Shown one piece after another: positions 48,926 to 56,231 of a stretch of 64,000 nucleotides of DNA; the stretch's first letter is position 1, and every line of letters begins with the position of its first letter. Made by a program: the position numbers and the translations under genes. Source of the DNA: Saccharothrix sp. ALI-22-I (GTDB taxonomy: Bacteria > Actinomycetota > Actinomycetes > Mycobacteriales > Pseudonocardiaceae); assembly GCF_001984175.1 (NCBI RefSeq), contig NZ_MTQP01000060.1, positions 186,001 through 250,000 of the forward strand, read 5' to 3'. A model generated the notes under the pieces. That model was not told the DNA's origin. It worked only from the letters and a program-made list of their open reading frames with translations, and searched no databases.

Positions 48926-49942
48926 TCAGCGAATGGTCAGTTCGCCGCGTTCGATCAGGCTCCGGGCCGCGCCGATCAGATCCCGGCGGGGCGAGGCGTC
49001 GGCGTGCGCGCCCGCCGGCACGGGGAACGCGCCCCAGATGATCGTGTCACCCGGCAGGCGACCGGCGTCCGCGGTGCGCAACCGCTGGGCCGCCTGCCAC
49101 AGGTGGGCACGGGGGCCGGGGCAGCGTTTCCTGCTGCCCGGCCGGTCGGGCAAGCAGACCCGGCAGGAGCCTTCCGGTCGGGGCGAGCAGTCGATGCGGT
49201 GGACCTCGTCGCGGCCGTCCGCGCGCACGACCACGACGACGTGGGCCATGTCGCCGGGCTCGGCTGCCAGTTCGGGGACGAACCGGTGCACACGCTCGGC
49301 CACGTGATGCGCGCCGGTCGCGGTGCGCAGCCACCAGCGGGTGCCGTCGGTGCGGCGCACCACCACCCGGCCCCGGTCGCAGTGACGCACATCGACCAGC
49401 ACGGGGCCGAACGGGGTGGTGATCGCCACCGATGCGGCGACGCCCGACTTGGTGGCGTGCGGCTCGGCGGCCAACCCGCGCGTACGCAGGGCGGCGAGCA
49501 GAGCCATCCCGGTGTAGCGGATCGCGGTGCGCCGCGAGCGCCGCGCCACGCCCTTGGCCAGGTCGGACAGGTTGGGGTAGGCGCCGCGGAGTCGGCATGC
49601 GGTGCGGTCGTCGTCGTCGGCCCGCTCGTGCATCTCCTCGGCTGCCAGGTCGAGGATCCCCACCAGGTCGAACAGGCAGGCACAGTCGCGGCGGGTGAAC
49701 AGGTCGCGGCCGGTGCCGCCGCAGAAGAAGCAGCCACGCAGGCCGTACCGCCCGTCCGCGATCCTGCGGTAGTCGCGACGGCCAGGGCGCACGACGTCGA
49801 GGGCGGTGCAGTCCGGGCGGCACGGCTCGCCCGCGTCGGTGCCGCATCCCCTGCACGGGGACGGGAACGGATTCCGCGGTGCCGTGGCGCGGTCGTCGTG
49901 CGCGGAAGCGGCCTCGGCCCGCACGTGCTCGGAAGGGTTCAT
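48926..49942 (-). CDS. Zinc-ribbon protein, 338 aa
   Basis: ATG at 49942, GGAG upstream. Three Cys clusters: PCRGCGTDAGEPCRPDC near 30-45, GCFFCGGTGRDLFTRRDCAC near 70-90, and SCRVCLPDRPGSRKRC near 260-275. The last part includes LPGDTIIWGAFPVPAG. The middle contains a helical basic part (KGVARRSRRTAIRYTGMALL) and strands (GPVLVDVRHCDRGRVVVRRT). Probably binds two or more zinc ions, hence nucleic acid binding is possible. Family not recognised. Confidence 0.76.
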   Translation of the reverse strand: MNPSEHVRAEAASAHDDRATAPRNPFPSPCRGCGTDAGEPCRPDCTALDVVRPGRRDYRRIADGRYGLRGCFFCGGTGRDLFTRRDCACLFDLVGILDLAAEEMHERADDDDRTACRLRGAYPNLSDLAKGVARRSRRTAIRYTGMALLAALRTRGLAAEPHATKSGVAASVAITTPFGPVLVDVRHCDRGRVVVRRTDGTRWWLRTATGAHHVAERVHRFVPELAAEPGDMAHVVVVVRADGRDEVHRIDCSPRPEGSCRVCLPDRPGSRKRCPGPRAHLWQAAQRLRTADAGRLPGDTIIWGAFPVPAGAHADASPRRDLIGAARSLIERGELTIR

Positions 49943-49966
49943 GAATTGGTCTCCGGTGAACGGGAT

Positions 49967-50054
49967 TGTCGGGTTCGCGTCGGGAATCGGGCGTCACTCC
50001 TTTTTCCGACAGGACCGACATTATTCGAATTTCCTTTCGTTCGTCGGCCGCTAA
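49967..50054 (-). promoter_or_regulatory. Promoter plus structured leader, zinc-ribbon gene
   Basis: Box TTAGC, 26 nt, TAATGT; arms TGTCGG/CCGACG, loop GTGACG, tail CGAACCCGACAA. The inner stem is short and A-rich. Confidence 0.75.
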
Positions 50055-50119
50055 TGCCTTCCCCGACCCCGGTTCGGTGCCGCGCGATCGCGGTCCCCGG
50101 AGAAGCGGGGCGGGTTCAC

Positions 50120-50617
50120 CTACCGCGCGTCCGACCACTGCGGGCGCACCAGACAGTCGACGTCGAGCAGGCGACCGTCACGGAAGCCGCGACGCCCGTA
50201 CCAACCCCGCAGCCGTCGTGTTCCGTCGTCGTGCTCGGGATCGGACACACGCGGCAGCGCCAGCCCGAGCACACGGTTCCCGTAGTGATCGCACACCGCG
50301 TCGAGCAGCCTGCTGCCGATCCCGACTCCGCGCCGGCCCGGCACCACCACGATGTCCTCGATCCAGACGAACCTCTCGCAGTCGATCAGATCGACGTACC
50401 CGACCTGATGACCTCGCACGACCAGGGCCAGGCGGTTCTCGTCCAGGTCGTGGTCGGGCGGTGGTGCGGTGCCGGGTTCCCGGTCCCACCGCAGTCCGGT
50501 GTCGACCCGGTGCTGACCGTCGGGTGCGCCGGGGCCGGGGAGCGGGATGGTGGCGACCGTGTGGCCCGCGATGCTGGTTGCCGGTATGGCGGTGCCGTCC
50601 TGCTTTTCCGGTGTCAC
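50120..50617 (-). CDS. GNAT-family N-acetyltransferase
   Basis: 165 aa from the GTG at 50617 behind AGGAG. A strand WIEDIVVVPGRRGVGIGSRL carries motif A of the GNAT fold (RRGVGIG, acetyl-CoA pyrophosphate loop), followed by LLDAVCDHYGNRVLGLALPR and a final strand with WYGRRGFRDGRLLDVDCLV typical of motif B. The N-terminal 45 residues are extra. The enzyme would transfer an acetyl group to an amine; substrate unknown. No leader of its own; 275 bp downstream of the 301-aa gene. Confidence 0.85.
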   Translation of the reverse strand: MTPEKQDGTAIPATSIAGHTVATIPLPGPGAPDGQHRVDTGLRWDREPGTAPPPDHDLDENRLALVVRGHQVGYVDLIDCERFVWIEDIVVVPGRRGVGIGSRLLDAVCDHYGNRVLGLALPRVSDPEHDDGTRRLRGWYGRRGFRDGRLLDVDCLVRPQWSDAR

Positions 50618-50785
50618 CTGATCTCCTGGCAGGCAGGTCGAGTTCGGCGGGCCCGTCGGGGGGCGCGCTCGCGTCGGGAGCCGCGCCGCGGGTGGTCCCG
50701 ACGCGAATGGCGTGGGCGGTGACCGACGACGTCGGCGGACCGCTTCGCGTCGCCGGGCCGGGCGCGTGGCGTTGGTGGCGCGGCC

Positions 50786-50821
50786 CCTCCGGCGACGGAA
50801 TCGGGTTCCGCCGCCGGAGGG
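50786..50821 (-). terminator. Terminator of the 301-aa gene
   Basis: CCCTCCGGCGACGGAA/TTCCGCCGCCGGAGGG with one mismatch, 5-6 nt loop, 70 bp past the stop at 50892. Confidence 0.65.
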
Positions 50822-50891
50822 CTTGAGCAACACCGCGGTTCGGCCGACATCGGCGGCCCCGGTGCGCCAGGGCGCTACCGCGCCTCGCTCG

Positions 50892-51797
50892 TCATCGGTC
50901 GCGCTGCGCCACCCAGGCGTCCGCGCGGTCCTCCAGCCACCGCGTCACCGAGCCGCCGGCGGCTTGTTCGTCCGGGCGCAGGACGAAGCGGGCCTCTTCG
51001 GGCGTGAGCCGCAGATCGGGCGAGTACACGTAGGCGACGGGATGGCCACACCACCAGAAGTTCCAGCGAACCCCTCGGGCGTCCTGCCGCGTGGTCGACC
51101 ACGGCCAATCCCGCGTGACCCACCGGGCGCGCTGCCCCAGATCCCGCCACCGCGTCCAGGCGTCTCCGGCGAGATCCTGTACGGCCTGGGTGCGGAGCCA
51201 GGCGCCGAATCGGGCCGCGATGGACTCCGTGGAGTTGCCTGCGGGCAGCCTGTCCATCGTCCACAACGTCCTAGCCTCGGACAGGCCCCGACCCCGGTCG
51301 ACGATGCCGTGCGCCTCCAGCCACGCGGTCTCCCACCCGTCGGTCCGGCCCATGAGCCACACGGTCGACAGCGTCGTCGGCGTCCTGCCGTCGGCCTCCA
51401 GGTCGATCACCGGCCGCCACACCTCCACCTCGGCGGGCGCGACCTCGATGTGACTGCCCCCCGTGAACCTGTAGCGGAACTTGCCCTGAGTGATGCCGTA
51501 GGACATGACTTGCCACGGATCCGCGGTGTAGTCGCGCACTCCGACGCACAACTCGCCACCACGCCACCAGGTGTCGCACAACTGCTCGAACGCCTCCTGC
51601 GTCTCGGGCACGAGGTGCACCGACCCGTCACCCGGGAGCAGCGGGTGCCGCGCGGGGTCGCGTAGGTCGGGCTCGCGGATGTCGAACCGGTCGGGAAACG
51701 CCTCGTGAGGCGCGAATTCACCGGCGCGCACTGTGACCTGCATCCAGCCGTCCCACTCGAAATACAGGTCGGCAAGCCGGTGGTAAAAGGTGAACAT
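50892..51797 (-). CDS. Unknown 301-aa protein, family G (full-length copy)
   Basis: ATG at 51797, AGGGG upstream. N-terminal 115 residues (MFTFYHRLADLYFEWDGWMQ, HEAFPDRFDIREPDLRDPAR, QEAFEQLCDTWWRGGELCVG, YGITQGKFRYRF) are duplicated in the truncated gene at 52905. The C-terminal part has EVEVWRPVIDLEADGRTP, LMGRTDGWETAWLEAHG and ends in a Trp-rich region (WWCGHPVAYVYSPDLRL). Preceded by a divergent leader. Function unknown. Confidence 0.76.
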   Translation of the reverse strand: MFTFYHRLADLYFEWDGWMQVTVRAGEFAPHEAFPDRFDIREPDLRDPARHPLLPGDGSVHLVPETQEAFEQLCDTWWRGGELCVGVRDYTADPWQVMSYGITQGKFRYRFTGGSHIEVAPAEVEVWRPVIDLEADGRTPTTLSTVWLMGRTDGWETAWLEAHGIVDRGRGLSEARTLWTMDRLPAGNSTESIAARFGAWLRTQAVQDLAGDAWTRWRDLGQRARWVTRDWPWSTTRQDARGVRWNFWWCGHPVAYVYSPDLRLTPEEARFVLRPDEQAAGGSVTRWLEDRADAWVAQRDR

Positions 51798-51813
51798 GAC
51801 CCCTCATGCGGGT

Positions 51814-51899
51814 TGTCGGATGCAAAATCGGGGGACTATCACCTCAACCCCGAACGAGACCGATCCTATTGTTTTCCCGGCGCGACCGTTTTCTCCTAA
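51814..51899 (-). promoter_or_regulatory. Promoter plus divergent leader (class II), 301-aa gene
   Basis: Box TTAGG, 26 nt, TAGGAT. The leader hairpin (CGGGG/CCCCCG) has another interior, with GTGATA in place of GTGACG, and the tail reads GCATCCGACAACCC. Similar to the leader at 53278, which precedes the paralogous gene. Confidence 0.6.
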
Positions 51900-51963
51900 A
51901 GCGGCGGACCGGGGTCGTGACGCGGTCGGAGTCACTGCCTGCTCGACCTCGGTCACAACCGGA

Positions 51964-52908
51964 CTACGCGGAACGCGGCGACGTATCGGCGGGCATCTCG
52001 GTCGCGGCGTCCTGCCCCCCGACGAGGCAGCGCAAGTCCATGTCCTGCTCCAGCAGCATCGCCCGGCCGGTCAGCAGCGCGCCGACCACGACCACGAGCA
52101 CGCGGATCGACGCGTCGGCACCTTTGTAGTACTCGGGTGCCTCGACCAGCAGGTAACGGCCGGCCTGCACTGCGGGTAGCGCGTGGTCCGGATCGAGAGA
52201 CTGGTCGGCCGCGAACAGGTTCAACGCGGCGTCGAGCATGAGGGCGCGGGCGGCGGGGTCGGCGGTGACGAGGTAGACGGGGTAGTCGCCGGTCTCCATC
52301 CGGCTGGCGTCGCGGCCACGGGCGGCGACACGTGCCACCAGTGCGGCGGCGATCCGCTGCGCCTCCTCGCCCCGGACCAACGTGGTGCCGTCGAGCGTGC
52401 GCCCGCTCGGCAGGACTACGCGGTTGACCAGTACGTCTCCGGCGCCCGCCGTATCCATCCGTTCGTGCGCGTCCTGGCCGTAGCGCAGCATGATCTCGTG
52501 CGCGGGGGTGGACTCGCCGCCCACGTAGAGGTGGGTGTCCGGATCCCATACGAGCGGGTTGTCCTCGGTGTGGGTGCGGAGCCGGCCGGAGTAGCCGAGG
52601 CGGTCGATGCGCGGCTGCCCGGGCTTGATCTTCGTCCGGAAGCGTTCGGCGTCCAGCGGAATCCCGGCGCCGAGACGACCGGGGGCGCTGGCAGCGAGGT
52701 TGTACCGCCACTCCGTGATGATCCTGCATGTGCGGCGCAGGAGCGCGACCCGCTCGGGCGGGGTGCGGCGACGCCAGTCGGGGGCGAGACGGCGGCGGAG
52801 CGACTCGGCGATCGCGGCCTGCTCGTGGGCGAATGTCAGAACTTGCCGCTCCTGGGCGGGGTCGCGAAGGGCGAGGTGGGGGGTGGGGAAGCTGTCTGCG
52901 GTGATCAC
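51964..52908 (-). CDS. Unknown 314-aa protein
   Basis: GTG at 52908 overlaps the stop of the truncated family G gene (ATGTGA). A helical N-terminal part (LTFAHEQAAIAESLRRRLAP, ERVALLRRTCRIITEWRY), a middle with SGRLRTHTEDNPLVWDP and VNRVVLPSGRTLDGTT, then a helical C-terminus (PAARALMLDAALNLFAADQS) and a hydrophobic strand (ASIRVLVVVVGALLTGRAML). No recognised family. Expression is coupled to the truncated gene upstream. Confidence 0.74.
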   Translation of the reverse strand: MITADSFPTPHLALRDPAQERQVLTFAHEQAAIAESLRRRLAPDWRRRTPPERVALLRRTCRIITEWRYNLAASAPGRLGAGIPLDAERFRTKIKPGQPRIDRLGYSGRLRTHTEDNPLVWDPDTHLYVGGESTPAHEIMLRYGQDAHERMDTAGAGDVLVNRVVLPSGRTLDGTTLVRGEEAQRIAAALVARVAARGRDASRMETGDYPVYLVTADPAARALMLDAALNLFAADQSLDPDHALPAVQAGRYLLVEAPEYYKGADASIRVLVVVVGALLTGRAMLLEQDMDLRCLVGGQDAATEMPADTSPRSA

Positions 52909-53264
52909 ATCGGTTCCTTCGTGGTAGTCCGGTCAACAAAGCGGAACTTGCCCCGGGTGATCCCGTAGGACGTGCGCTGCCATGGATCGGCGGCGTAGTC
53001 GCGTACGCCGACGCAGGGTTCGCCGCCGCGCCACCACGTGGCGCACAGCCGCTCGAACGCCTCCTGCGTCTGGGCCACGAGGTGCACCGACCCGTCCGCC
53101 GGGTGCATCGGGTGCCGCGCGGGATCGATCAGGTCGGATTCGCTGATGTCGAACCGGTCCGGAAACGCCACGCGGGGCGCGAATTCGCAGGGCCGCACTT
53201 TGATCTGCATCCAGCCGTCCCACGGGAAATGCAGATCGGCAAGCTTGTGGTGAAACGTGAACAT
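52905..53264 (-). CDS. Truncated family G protein (119 aa)
   Basis: ATG at 53264. Residues 1-112 are about 75% identical to the start of the 301-aa gene (MFTFHHKLADLHFPWDGWMQ, YGITRGKFRF), after which seven unrelated residues precede the stop. The break falls exactly where the next gene's start lies. It looks like a recombination that joined the front of a family G gene to the 314-aa gene. It may still be translated and used as a coupling cistron. Confidence 0.7.
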   Translation of the reverse strand: MFTFHHKLADLHFPWDGWMQIKVRPCEFAPRVAFPDRFDISESDLIDPARHPMHPADGSVHLVAQTQEAFERLCATWWRGGEPCVGVRDYAADPWQRTSYGITRGKFRFVDRTTTKEPM

Positions 53265-53277
53265 GACCCCTCATGCG

Positions 53278-53365
53278 GGTTTCGGATATAAGATCGGGGG
53301 AATGTCGTCTCGACCCCCGGATAAGGCAGATGCTAATGATCGTCGGACGCGCGCGTTTTCGCTTA
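53278..53365 (-). promoter_or_regulatory. Promoter plus divergent leader (class II), truncated family G gene
   Basis: Box TAAGC, 25 nt, TAGCAT. Leader stem GGGGG/CCCCC with a 13-nt interior, then CGATCTTATATCCGAAACCC, closely matching the class II leader at 51814 but not the GTGACG class. Confidence 0.65.
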
Positions 53366-53367
53366 AA

Positions 53368-53404
53368 GCGGTGTCTCGCGCCTTGACTCGGCGCGTGACA
53401 CCGC
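53368..53404 (-). terminator. Hairpin upstream of the 53278 promoter
   Basis: GCGGTGTC(T)CGCGCC/GGCGCG(T)GACACCGC, 15-bp arms, 7-nt loop. No intact gene ends just before it; 53405-53519 shows no convincing coding sequence. Confidence 0.6.
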
Positions 53405-53519
53405 CTGGTCGGCTTCGGGCACGGCGGGGCGGGAATCTGCAAGCCGCGCCCGATCGGGGAGGTTTCCACCGAGGCGATCGGTGTACCGGGTCGGGAAGAA
53501 CCGTCTCGGCTGCTCCGGA

Positions 53520-53566
53520 CTCGACGGACGCCCGCCTTGCGGCCTGGAACGCAGGCGTCCGTCGAG
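53520..53566 (-). terminator. Terminator of the 173-aa gene
   Basis: Perfect 13-bp stem CTCGACGGACGCC, 21-nt loop, 60 bp past the stop at 53626. Confidence 0.65.
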
Positions 53567-53625
53567 CGCGACACGAACCGGACCCGGTCCGCTGCGCTAC
53601 TGCACGGCAGCGCACCTGCCGCGGC

Positions 53626-54147
53626 CTACGTATGGATCCAGCCGAAGAACAAGTAGCCGGTCAGGGCGTCGGCGTTCTCGGTGGGAACATCGACGGTGCC
53701 GCCGACGATCCGTCGCGAGGCGGACGAGCCGGACCCGAGGTAACGCCGCGGCTCCCTGTCGAACACTCCCGTGACTCCGTAGACGATCTTTTCGCCTGCG
53801 GTCAGCTTGCCTTCCATGGCCGCGGCGACGGCCGCGTCCTGGTCGACGTAGCCGGTCGGCAGCGGAGGGACGGGCATGTCGAACCAGGTGCGGCGCCCTC
53901 CCCGGACCGGAATCGCTCCGGCCGGGCCGTCCGCGTCAGCGATGCGCGGATCACCCGCGTCGATCATCCGGTGGGCCAGAGCCTCCGCGTCGGCCAACGT
54001 CATCGGTTCGTCGACGACGACCACGAACGTGTCCTTTCCGGCGACGGTGTCGGCATCGCCGTCGTGCAGGTCCTCCTCGACGGCCCCTTCGAACGCCTTC
54101 CGTACGTTCTCGCCGGCGAAATAGAAGGAAAAGGGCTCGCTACCCAT
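53626..54147 (-). CDS. Unknown 173-aa protein, paralog of the 124-aa gene
   Basis: ATG at 54147 (MGSEPFSFYFAGENVRKAFE). Shares start, a middle helix with LADAEALAHRMIDAGDPRI, GAIPV and the hydrophobic end TGYLFFGWIHT with the gene at 26552, but has an additional ~50 residues (VPPLPTGYVDQDAAVAAAME, GEKIVYGVTGVFDREPRRYL). No Shine-Dalgarno is obvious. The YAAGC promoter lies about 45-80 bp upstream. Function unknown. Confidence 0.72.
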   Translation of the reverse strand: MGSEPFSFYFAGENVRKAFEGAVEEDLHDGDADTVAGKDTFVVVVDEPMTLADAEALAHRMIDAGDPRIADADGPAGAIPVRGGRRTWFDMPVPPLPTGYVDQDAAVAAAMEGKLTAGEKIVYGVTGVFDREPRRYLGSGSSASRRIVGGTVDVPTENADALTGYLFFGWIHT

Positions 54148-54191
54148 AGTGCAAACTCGTCTCGTTGTGGTCTGTCGAATGTGATGCTTGC

Positions 54192-54227
54192 AATCTATTG
54201 CGTTGGTGTGGCGCTGGCCGGCGGTTA
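54192..54227 (-). promoter_or_regulatory. YAAGC-type promoter without GTGACG leader, 173-aa gene
   Basis: Box TAACC, 25 nt, TAGATT, matching the array consensus. The downstream leader does not contain the hairpin-tail element. Confidence 0.6.
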
Positions 54228-54289
54228 CCGTCGGACCGCAGGACGAATGTCGCTTCACCGGTCGGCAACAGCTGTCCACGGTCGACAGG

Positions 54290-54336
54290 GCACCGTCCGA
54301 TTGTGGTGCGATCGGATCGCCACAACCGGACGGTGC
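54290..54336. repeat. Long inverted repeat
   Basis: Arms GCACCGTCCGATTGTGG and CCACAACCGGACGGTGC pair over 17 bp with one mismatch. The centre also contains CGATC/GATCG. It sits about 60 bp upstream of the promoter at 54192 and 285 bp beyond the terminator at 54622. It could be a second terminator or an operator. The rest of 54148-54664 shows no convincing gene. Confidence 0.55.
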
Positions 54337-54621
54337 ACTTTCGGACTATCCCCTGCCTGAAGGATCGGTGACATCTGCCGTGCACCGAAGGAAATCTTCA
54401 CCTGTAGGCGGAACCGATCAGGCCACTGCCGACTCGTTGTCGTCGGCGGGATCCTCGACGTCGGTGGTGTGACTCCAGCGACAAATGGCGGGCCGAAGAC
54501 AACAGAGCTGCGTCTGGTGCGCTGTTCCCAACGGCAGATGGAGGGGTGATTGGCGTAGAGGCGCGTCTGCCGACGGCTGCGGCGTGTGGGCCGAGCAGGG
54601 GAGAGGCGGTCGGCGTGGTGT

Positions 54622-54657
54622 GCCGTCGGCTCCGGCGTGGATCGCGGAGCCGACGGC
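54622..54657 (-). terminator. Terminator of the 347-aa gene
   Basis: Perfect 13-bp stem GCCGTCGGCTCCG, 10-nt loop, 8 bp past the stop at 54665. Confidence 0.78.
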
Positions 54658-54664
54658 AGGAGTT

Positions 54665-55708
54665 CTATGCGCCGCTTTGGTCGGCGGCCTCGTCGGCAGT
54701 TCGGGCGGACCGAGCGGCGGCGCGCACGTCGTTCTCGGTGACGACCTTGCCGTACCGCTCGACCAGATACCGGATCTGAGCATCCAATCCCTGGTTGTTG
54801 ACTGAGCTGGCTGCGGCACTGAATCCGTCGTGGACGAGGTCATCCAGATTGACGGGGTCGACGCCCGGTTGTTCGGCGAGGGCGATCAGACGGTCGGCCG
54901 CCGCGGTTGTCACCGTGATGTCGTCGTCTCCCGGCTCACGGTCGAGGTCGACCAGCCACCGGGTGCCGGTCCCGTCGACGAGTTCCACCACGGGCCCGGT
55001 GCTGTCGCGGACGTAGTGCCACATCGCTTCGGCCGCCTCGCGTGGGCTGTCGAACAACTCCAGGTCCCACTCGATCACTCCCGAGTAGGAGCGTGGCCGA
55101 TCGTCGGTCCGGCGGTCGGTCGCCGTGGACTCTTGGTCCTCGGGCGTGGCGGCGGCCGGCGCGAGCACCGGCGCGGCGGGCGCGTCGGCGTCGGCCTGCT
55201 CGTTGGCACGCGACGTTCCGGCGGCGGCGCGCTCGGCGGGAAGGACGGTGTCCTGCCCACTTCCGGGCCTGTTCGAGGGTGACCGGCGCGTGGCGACCCT
55301 GGCGGCCGGCTTCTCGGCGTCGTCGACGGCGGGGAACGGCAGTACGCAGAGCGGGAGTCCGTGGCGATTGCCCTCGACGGCTGTGAGTCGGTGAAGGTCG
55401 GACGGCAGGTGGTCGCGGTACGCGAACGCGCGGGCGAGGTAGGTGCGGGCTTCCTCGACGTCGACGTCGTCCGGGTGCCGGTACGGGTCGAGCACCTGGT
55501 CCTCGCCGTCGAGAAACACGCGGTCGATCAGTGGTTCGCCGTCCGTGCCGTAGTACGAGCCGAGGTTGAGCAGCACGGCCGACGCGGTGGGGTGAGCCTG
55601 GCGAAGCGCCCGGCCGGCGGCGTGGACGCAGGCGTCCACGTAGGCCGTGATGGCATCGGTCGCTGCCTCCCCTGCCAGGTCGATCGCGGAGCGGAGGTCG
55701 TCGTTCAT
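54665..55708 (-). CDS. Unknown 347-aa multi-module protein
   Basis: ATG at 55708. Module 1 (about 1-110) is the helical unit TDAITAYVDACVHAAGRALR, QAHPTASAVLLNLGSYYGTD shared with the genes at 24984, 59153, 44273 and 17351. A disordered Ala/Asp/Thr-rich linker (about 140-200) follows. Module 2 (about 205-275) has YSGVIEWDLELFDSPREAAE, AMWHYVRDSTGPVVELVDGT and TRWLVDLDREPGDDDITVTT. The C-terminal helix ends TENDVRAAARSARTADEAAD. Function unknown; cytoplasmic. Confidence 0.76.
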   Translation of the reverse strand: MNDDLRSAIDLAGEAATDAITAYVDACVHAAGRALRQAHPTASAVLLNLGSYYGTDGEPLIDRVFLDGEDQVLDPYRHPDDVDVEEARTYLARAFAYRDHLPSDLHRLTAVEGNRHGLPLCVLPFPAVDDAEKPAARVATRRSPSNRPGSGQDTVLPAERAAAGTSRANEQADADAPAAPVLAPAAATPEDQESTATDRRTDDRPRSYSGVIEWDLELFDSPREAAEAMWHYVRDSTGPVVELVDGTGTRWLVDLDREPGDDDITVTTAAADRLIALAEQPGVDPVNLDDLVHDGFSAAASSVNNQGLDAQIRYLVERYGKVVTENDVRAAARSARTADEAADQSGA

Positions 55709-55738
55709 GGTGGAGTCGTCTCCCTGCTGGAGTGATTC

Positions 55739-55782
55739 GGTCGGGTTCCGGAGCGGGGCGTCGCCCCGACCGGGGATTCGGG
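55739..55782 (-). promoter_or_regulatory. Variant leader without recognised promoter, 347-aa gene
   Basis: Hairpin GGGGCGACGCCCC with loop CGAC in place of GTGACG, then GGAACCCGACCGA as tail. Outer arms and YAAGC promoter are not evident. Confidence 0.5.
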
Positions 55783-55868
55783 TCCGCGTGCGCGGCCTCT
55801 GCGTGAGCACCTGGTCGGTTCTGAAGCCGGTGCTTCTGCGAAACCGGTTCGCGTCGTTCGGTGGATGG

Positions 55869-55915
55869 CCGGGCTGTCCCACGATGTCGGGTCGGATCGT
55901 CGTGGGACAGCCCGG
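55869..55915 (-). terminator. Terminator of a decayed gene
   Basis: Perfect 16-bp stem CCGGGCTGTCCCACGA, 15-nt loop; follows the remnant at 55928-56157. Confidence 0.72.
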
Positions 55916-55927
55916 TGGGCGTGGTCT

Positions 55928-56157
55928 GGCTGCGCAGTCCGGATGCCGGGGTAAGCCGGGCCACCGAGGTCACCTCGCGCACGCTTTTCGGGACCGGGCG
56001 GACACCGACCAGGTAGCGGGCGTCGGTGTCCCGTACGTGCTGCCCGGCCTCATGCGGATCGGTGACGCGCACGACCACCTTGTGGTGGTGGTCGTCCTGG
56101 CCTGCCGGCAACATCGGTGCCCTGGTGTGGCGGGCGAGGCGCTCGGTCGCCTCCATC
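55928..56157 (-). pseudogene. Remnant of a C-terminal domain related to the 435-aa protein
   Basis: From GTG/ATG near 56157 the frame encodes a basic start (MEATERLARHTRAPMLPAG) and then HHHKVVVRVTDPHEAGQHV, TDARYLVGVRPVPKSVREVT and SVARLTPASGL. This mirrors the last 60 residues of the gene at 23602 (YREVVVRATNRAEATQRA, THYFVGGCPPLDGSCEVVFV, VRLTLVPGL). There the protein stops two codons later; here the frame has no stop and runs into the terminator. An alternative start is the ATG at 56114 behind AGGGC. Either a decayed gene or a very small protein with a lost stop. Confidence 0.5.
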
Positions 56158-56231
56158 ACCCGCCCCCGATGCGGCGGCGGTACCTCACCCGGCGATCTCA
56201 AGCGCCAGATAGCGCTGGGAACCGCCGACTG

